A DNA stretch of 17,695 bases from assembly GCA_015069525.1 (NCBI GenBank), contig SVIK01000020.1:1-17695 (forward strand), written 5' to 3'. The position numbers were made by a program, and so were the translations under genes. A model generated the notes under the pieces. The model had not been told where the DNA came from. It saw nothing but the letters and a program-made list of their open reading frames with translations, and ran no database searches. This document shows positions 14,578-17,695 of this stretch, piece by piece. Origin of the DNA: Clostridiales bacterium (lineage in GTDB: Bacteria > Bacillota > Clostridia > Christensenellales > Borkfalkiaceae). Positions within the stretch are counted from its first letter, which is position 1. Every line of letters begins with the position of its first letter.

Positions 14578-15756
14578 ATGGATATGGAAGAATATAAGAC
14601 GCAATTAGACGTTGCTTGCGAGAAGTTTAGAAAAATTCTCGAAAAACAACTCGTGCGGGTGGAAGATATGAAATCGCAAGGGGATTTCGTAGACTATAAA
14701 GCGCTGGATTGTATCAAAATCGGCGTGTGTGGGGGGGACGGTATTGGCCCTATCATCTCCGCACAGGCAAGAAGAGTGCTCGAATTTATCTTGGACGACT
14801 TGGTAAAGGCGGGTAAGGTAGAATTTAAGGATATCGAAGGGCTTACGATTGAAAATCGTATTGCAAAGGGCAAAGCTATCCCCGACGACGTTATGGCGGA
14901 GCTTAAAGCGTGCCATATCATTTTGAAAGGACCGACCACGACTCCGCAAAAGGGAAGCGGTATGCCCAATATTGAATCGGCAAACGTAGCGATGAGAAAG
15001 GCGCTCGATTTATTTGCCAATATTCGTCCTGTAAAAGTGCCCGAAGAAGGAATTAACTGGACGATTTTCCGTGAAAATACGGAAGGTGGTTATGCCGTTG
15101 GTTCTAGCGGGTTTAACGTGACGGAGGATTTGGCGGTAGACTTTACGATTACGACGAAGCAAGGTTCGGATAGAATTGCCCGTCTTGCTTACGATTATGC
15201 GCGTAAAAACGGGCTTGGTAGAGTGTCGCTCGTCACCAAAGCAAACGTTATCAAGACGACGGACGGGAATTTCCTTGAAGATTGCCATAAGGTAGCGGAT
15301 ATGTATCCTGAAATCGTCACGGACGAATGGTATGCGGATATCATGACGGCAAAGCTCGTGGATAAAAAGCGCCGTCGCGATTTCAAAGTATTGCTGTTGC
15401 CCAATCTTTACGGCGATATTATTTCGGACGAAGCGGCGGAATTCCAAGGTGGTGTCGGTACGGCAGGTTGCGCAAATATCGGTAAAAAGTACGCTATGTT
15501 CGAGGCTATTCACGGTAGTGCGCCGAGAATGGTGACGGAAGGTAGAGGTCAGTATGCAGACCCTTGTTCGATGCTTCGTGCGTGCGTTATGCTTCTTTCG
15601 CATATCGGTTTGCAAGATAGAGCTGACAAATTGGAAAAAGCCCTTGACATTTGTTCGTTTGAAGAAAAGAAGATGGTTATTACGGGGCGCGACACGGGCG
15701 CAACGTGTGAAGAATTCGGCAATTACGTAATGGAAACGTTGAAAAAAATCGTTTAA
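14578..15756 (+). CDS. icd: Isocitrate dehydrogenase, beta-decarboxylating dehydrogenase family
   Basis: A 392-residue isocitrate/isopropylmalate dehydrogenase-family enzyme. Features: GGDGIGP near the N-terminus, the substrate loop SANVAMRKALDLFANIRPVK, FRENTEGGY, the catalytic lysine in VTKANVIKTTDG, the metal aspartates in NLYGDIISDEAAE, and the cofactor loop IHGSAPRM. Arg-Met follows HGSAP where NAD-dependent relatives usually have Asp-Ile, so NADP use is plausible but unproven. Given citrate synthase and aconitase directly upstream, the substrate is most likely isocitrate, giving 2-oxoglutarate and CO2. AAGGAG (14563-14568) overlaps the aconitase stop and lies 9 nt before ATG 14578, so that start is chosen over the longer frame from 14533, which would overlap aconitase. 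It has an N-terminal extension of about 45 residues before the Rossmann-like core. A strong terminator follows. Confidence 0.9.
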   Translation: MDMEEYKTQLDVACEKFRKILEKQLVRVEDMKSQGDFVDYKALDCIKIGVCGGDGIGPIISAQARRVLEFILDDLVKAGKVEFKDIEGLTIENRIAKGKAIPDDVMAELKACHIILKGPTTTPQKGSGMPNIESANVAMRKALDLFANIRPVKVPEEGINWTIFRENTEGGYAVGSSGFNVTEDLAVDFTITTKQGSDRIARLAYDYARKNGLGRVSLVTKANVIKTTDGNFLEDCHKVADMYPEIVTDEWYADIMTAKLVDKKRRRDFKVLLLPNLYGDIISDEAAEFQGGVGTAGCANIGKKYAMFEAIHGSAPRMVTEGRGQYADPCSMLRACVMLLSHIGLQDRADKLEKALDICSFEEKKMVITGRDTGATCEEFGNYVMETLKKIV

Positions 15757-15773
15757 TTTGCGTAAGCATATAG

Positions 15774-15820
15774 ATTCCCTTTGGCGATTGAGTATATCTC
15801 GCCAAGGGGAGTTTTTATTT
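15774..15820 (+). terminator. Rho-independent terminator of the citrate synthase operon
   Basis: A 14-bp stem with two G-T pairs: ATTCCCTTTGGCGA (15774-15787) with TCGCCAAGGGGAGT (15799-15812), loop of 11 nt, then TTTTTATTT. Confidence 0.92.
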
Positions 15821-15844
15821 GGAAAAATTTTTATGGAAAAGTAC

Positions 15845-15873
15845 TTTACACGTCGTTTTTTTTATGATATAAT
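15845..15873 (+). promoter_or_regulatory. Sigma-A promoter of the membrane protein-phosphoglucomutase pair
   Basis: TTTACA (15845-15850), 17-nt spacer, TATAAT (15868-15873). The -10 ends 19 nt before the ATG, so the mRNA would begin near 15880, right at AGAGG. Confidence 0.85.
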
Positions 15874-15892
15874 ATGCTTAGAGGAATATGCA

Positions 15893-16711
15893 ATGAAATA
15901 TACGATTCAATCAAGCAAATATACGCTTAAAAATTTCATATACCTTTTCCCGTTTGCGATTTTACCGGCGTGGTTTTTGGCGCTTTCGACCGACCAACAC
16001 GCTATCTTTTGTGCGTTGGAAACGGTATTTTCAGGTAGGGTAAACGATTTTCATTTCGTTCACCTTTTTCAGGCGCTTTCCATTATAAACTTCGCTACGG
16101 GTGCGTCCGTTATCTTCGGGATAGCTTCTATTATCACGATGATTGTGTGCGGGGCGTTGTTGTTTGCTTTTTTAGATAAACATATGCGCATAGGTAAACG
16201 TACGCTGACGGGGATTGTGTCCAAATTAAACGACAACTTAATTTCCACGGCTGGTTTTGTTTTGTTGTTGCTTGGCATATATGAAATATGGGCGTTAATT
16301 ACTTCGGGGCTTATGTACGTGTTCTCTTTAATTCCCGTAGCAGGTCTTGCTTCTATGTTTACGGTAGGAACTTTCCTATTTATGCACGTAGTACTCATTT
16401 ACGTCGTGGGAAGAATTTATCTTTGGTTGCCGTGTATGCAAATAACGGGCTTTAGAGCGTTTGAAGCGTTGAGTTATTCGCAATATCTCGTGGAAGCGTT
16501 CAAATGGAAACTGCTGGCTGTACAGCTTGTGGTATTACTGTTTGTAGAAGGTTTTATCTACCTTTGCGTGCTTTCTCCGTATACGTGGTTGTTTACGTTG
16601 TTAACAACGATTGTATACACGTTTATCATTATGCTTTTCTGCGTGCGTATGATGGTGGCGTATTTCGACCGTGAGCAAATTGAACGCGCCGATTTGAAAA
16701 AATATTATTGA
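15893..16711 (+). CDS. Six-helix integral membrane protein, function unknown
   Basis: A 272-residue protein I do not recognise. Hydrophobic segments lie at about residues 14-32, 72-94, 117-140, 146-178, 206-228 and 230-257, so it should cross the membrane about six times. The N-terminus is short and polar (MKYTIQSSKYTLKN) and the C-terminus is charged (FDREQIERADLKKYY), probably cytoplasmic. A basic loop (KHMRIGKRT) follows the second helix. No signal peptide, catalytic motif or transporter signature is visible. ATG 15893 is chosen because the promoter and AGAGG (15880-15884) lie directly upstream; the frame stays open back to 15758 but that extension would contain the promoter and terminator. 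It ends 28 nt before the phosphoglucomutase gene, so the two are probably cotranscribed, though this does not reveal its role. Confidence 0.8.
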   Translation: MKYTIQSSKYTLKNFIYLFPFAILPAWFLALSTDQHAIFCALETVFSGRVNDFHFVHLFQALSIINFATGASVIFGIASIITMIVCGALLFAFLDKHMRIGKRTLTGIVSKLNDNLISTAGFVLLLLGIYEIWALITSGLMYVFSLIPVAGLASMFTVGTFLFMHVVLIYVVGRIYLWLPCMQITGFRAFEALSYSQYLVEAFKWKLLAVQLVVLLFVEGFIYLCVLSPYTWLFTLLTTIVYTFIIMLFCVRMMVAYFDREQIERADLKKYY

Positions 16712-16739
16712 GTATAAAATATAAGGAAGGATATATTGT

Positions 16740-17695
16740 ATGGATTATCGTAAAAACTACCAAAGCTGGATAAATAACCCTGCGCTTTGCGCTGAGGGAA
16801 AAGCAGAACTTCTTGCACTTGCAGACGACGACAAGGCGTTGGAATACCGTTTCGGTGGCGAGCTTGAATTCGGTACGGCAGGTATGCGTGGTATTATCGG
16901 CTACGGCATGAATATGATGAACGTTTATACCGTTATGCGCGCAACGCAAGGGCTTGCGGAGTGGATAAAAAGTCTTGGCAAAGAAGCAATGGAAAGGGGC
17001 GTGGTAATTTCCTACGATACCCGTAGAAAATCGGCAGAGTTTGCCAAAGCGACGGCGGAAGTGCTCGCTAAAAACGGCATTAAAGCATATCTTTTCGACG
17101 ACGTGCATCCCGTACCTATGCTTTCCTACGCCGTGCGTTATTTGAAGACGATTGCGGGTGTTATGGTGACGGCGAGCCACAATCCTAAGGAATATAACGG
17201 CTATAAAGTATACGGGGAAGACGGCGCACAAATGTCGCCCGAAGATACGGCAAAAGTAGTTTCGTATATCAATCAAATTGAAGATTATCTCTCCGTTTCG
17301 GGAGAAAAGGACAGCGCGCTTATCAGCCCTGTTCCTTCGAAATTGGACGACGATTATATTGAAGAATTGGCAAAGCTCACCCTTTCCAAAGAAGCGGTGG
17401 AAAAATGCGGTGCAAACTTGAAGCTCGTTTATACGCCCGTACACGGTAGCGGATACGTGCCTGTCACGCGCATTTTGAAAAAGCTTGGCATCAACGCAAC
17501 GATTGTGGAAGAACAAACGACGAAGGATACCGAATTCTCCACGGTAAAAGTGCCTAATCCTGAATATAAGGAAACGCTTTCGATGGGTATTGCGCTCGCA
17601 AACAAAATCAACGCGGACGTAGTATTCGGTACCGACCCTGACTCTGATAGACTTGGCGTAGCTTTGAAAAACGAGGCGGGAGAATTCGTGGCGCT
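16740..17695 (+). CDS. pgcA: Phosphoglucomutase/phosphomannomutase, PgcA-like, 3' end outside window
   Basis: The first 318 codons of an alpha-D-phosphohexomutase, which usually has about 570-580 residues; the frame is still open at the window edge. It would interconvert glucose 1- and 6-phosphate (or mannose phosphates), feeding cell-surface polysaccharide and glycogen synthesis. Visible: LEFGTAGMRG near residue 43 (substrate/phosphate loop), the active phosphoserine Ser146 in TASHNPKEYNGYKVYG, and the Mg2+ loop DPDSDR (Asp299, Asp301, Asp303). The N-terminus (YRKNYQSW) and overall spacing match the B. subtilis PgcA type rather than the shorter GlmM type, which lacks the leading segment. AAGGAAGG (16723-16730) lies 9 nt before the ATG. 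It follows the membrane protein after 28 nt with no terminator, so it is probably the second gene of that operon. Confidence 0.95.
   Translation, partial: MDYRKNYQSWINNPALCAEGKAELLALADDDKALEYRFGGELEFGTAGMRGIIGYGMNMMNVYTVMRATQGLAEWIKSLGKEAMERGVVISYDTRRKSAEFAKATAEVLAKNGIKAYLFDDVHPVPMLSYAVRYLKTIAGVMVTASHNPKEYNGYKVYGEDGAQMSPEDTAKVVSYINQIEDYLSVSGEKDSALISPVPSKLDDDYIEELAKLTLSKEAVEKCGANLKLVYTPVHGSGYVPVTRILKKLGINATIVEEQTTKDTEFSTVKVPNPEYKETLSMGIALANKINADVVFGTDPDSDRLGVALKNEAGEFVA

Noticed and set aside
15758..15892. N-terminal extension of the membrane protein by 45 codons
   Set aside because: It contains the upstream operon's terminator and this gene's own promoter; ATG 15893 has a good SD.

Overview
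The window looks like a chromosomal segment of an anaerobic Gram-positive bacterium of the class Clostridia (Bacillota), probably an uncultured gut-type lineage. The evidence is the gene order pth-mfd-foldase lipoprotein, AGGAGG-like ribosome binding sites, sigma-A type promoters, a lipobox-containing foldase-like lipoprotein, and a Re-type citrate synthase gene next to aconitase and isocitrate dehydrogenase. The finer taxonomic placement is inference. I see no phage, transposon, CRISPR array or defence locus. Most of the window is well-ordered housekeeping DNA, and almost all long frames antisense to the real genes are shadows.

Region 1 (1-5765): the last codons of pth (peptidyl-tRNA hydrolase), then mfd (transcription-repair coupling factor), then a separately promoted large lipoprotein with a parvulin-like C-terminus, closed by a strong terminator. 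Region 2 (5783-7150): a MATE-family exporter that starts only 17 nt after that terminator. Region 3 (7200-7587): tRNA-Ala(CGC) with its own perfect promoter and terminator. It is followed by about 240 nt without a gene that holds a 12-bp hairpin and a degenerate copy of the tRNA 3' end plus terminator.

Region 4 (7538-11060): an SDR oxidoreductase converges on a LysR-type regulator. The regulator is divergent from a two-gene operon of yggS (PLP homeostasis protein) and a second SDR. A triple AATTGAT motif sits over the regulator's own promoter. Region 5 (11113-15820): a one-promoter, one-terminator operon for the oxidative branch of the TCA cycle: a candidate Re-citrate synthase, a single-chain aconitase and isocitrate dehydrogenase. 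Together they would take oxaloacetate and acetyl-CoA to 2-oxoglutarate, presumably for glutamate synthesis. Region 6 (15845-17695): a six-helix membrane protein of unknown function, followed closely by the first 318 codons of a phosphoglucomutase (pgcA-like) that runs off the window.

Seven sigma-A promoters can be read directly, all with a 17-nt spacer and near-consensus hexamers. Several lie so close to the start codon that the Shine-Dalgarno sequence must sit at the very 5' end of the mRNA. I found no convincing undescribed multi-gene system. The best leads are the tRNA-Ala 3' relic, the divergent foldase-like lipoprotein, the Re-citrate synthase operon and the regulator/yggS/SDR neighbourhood.
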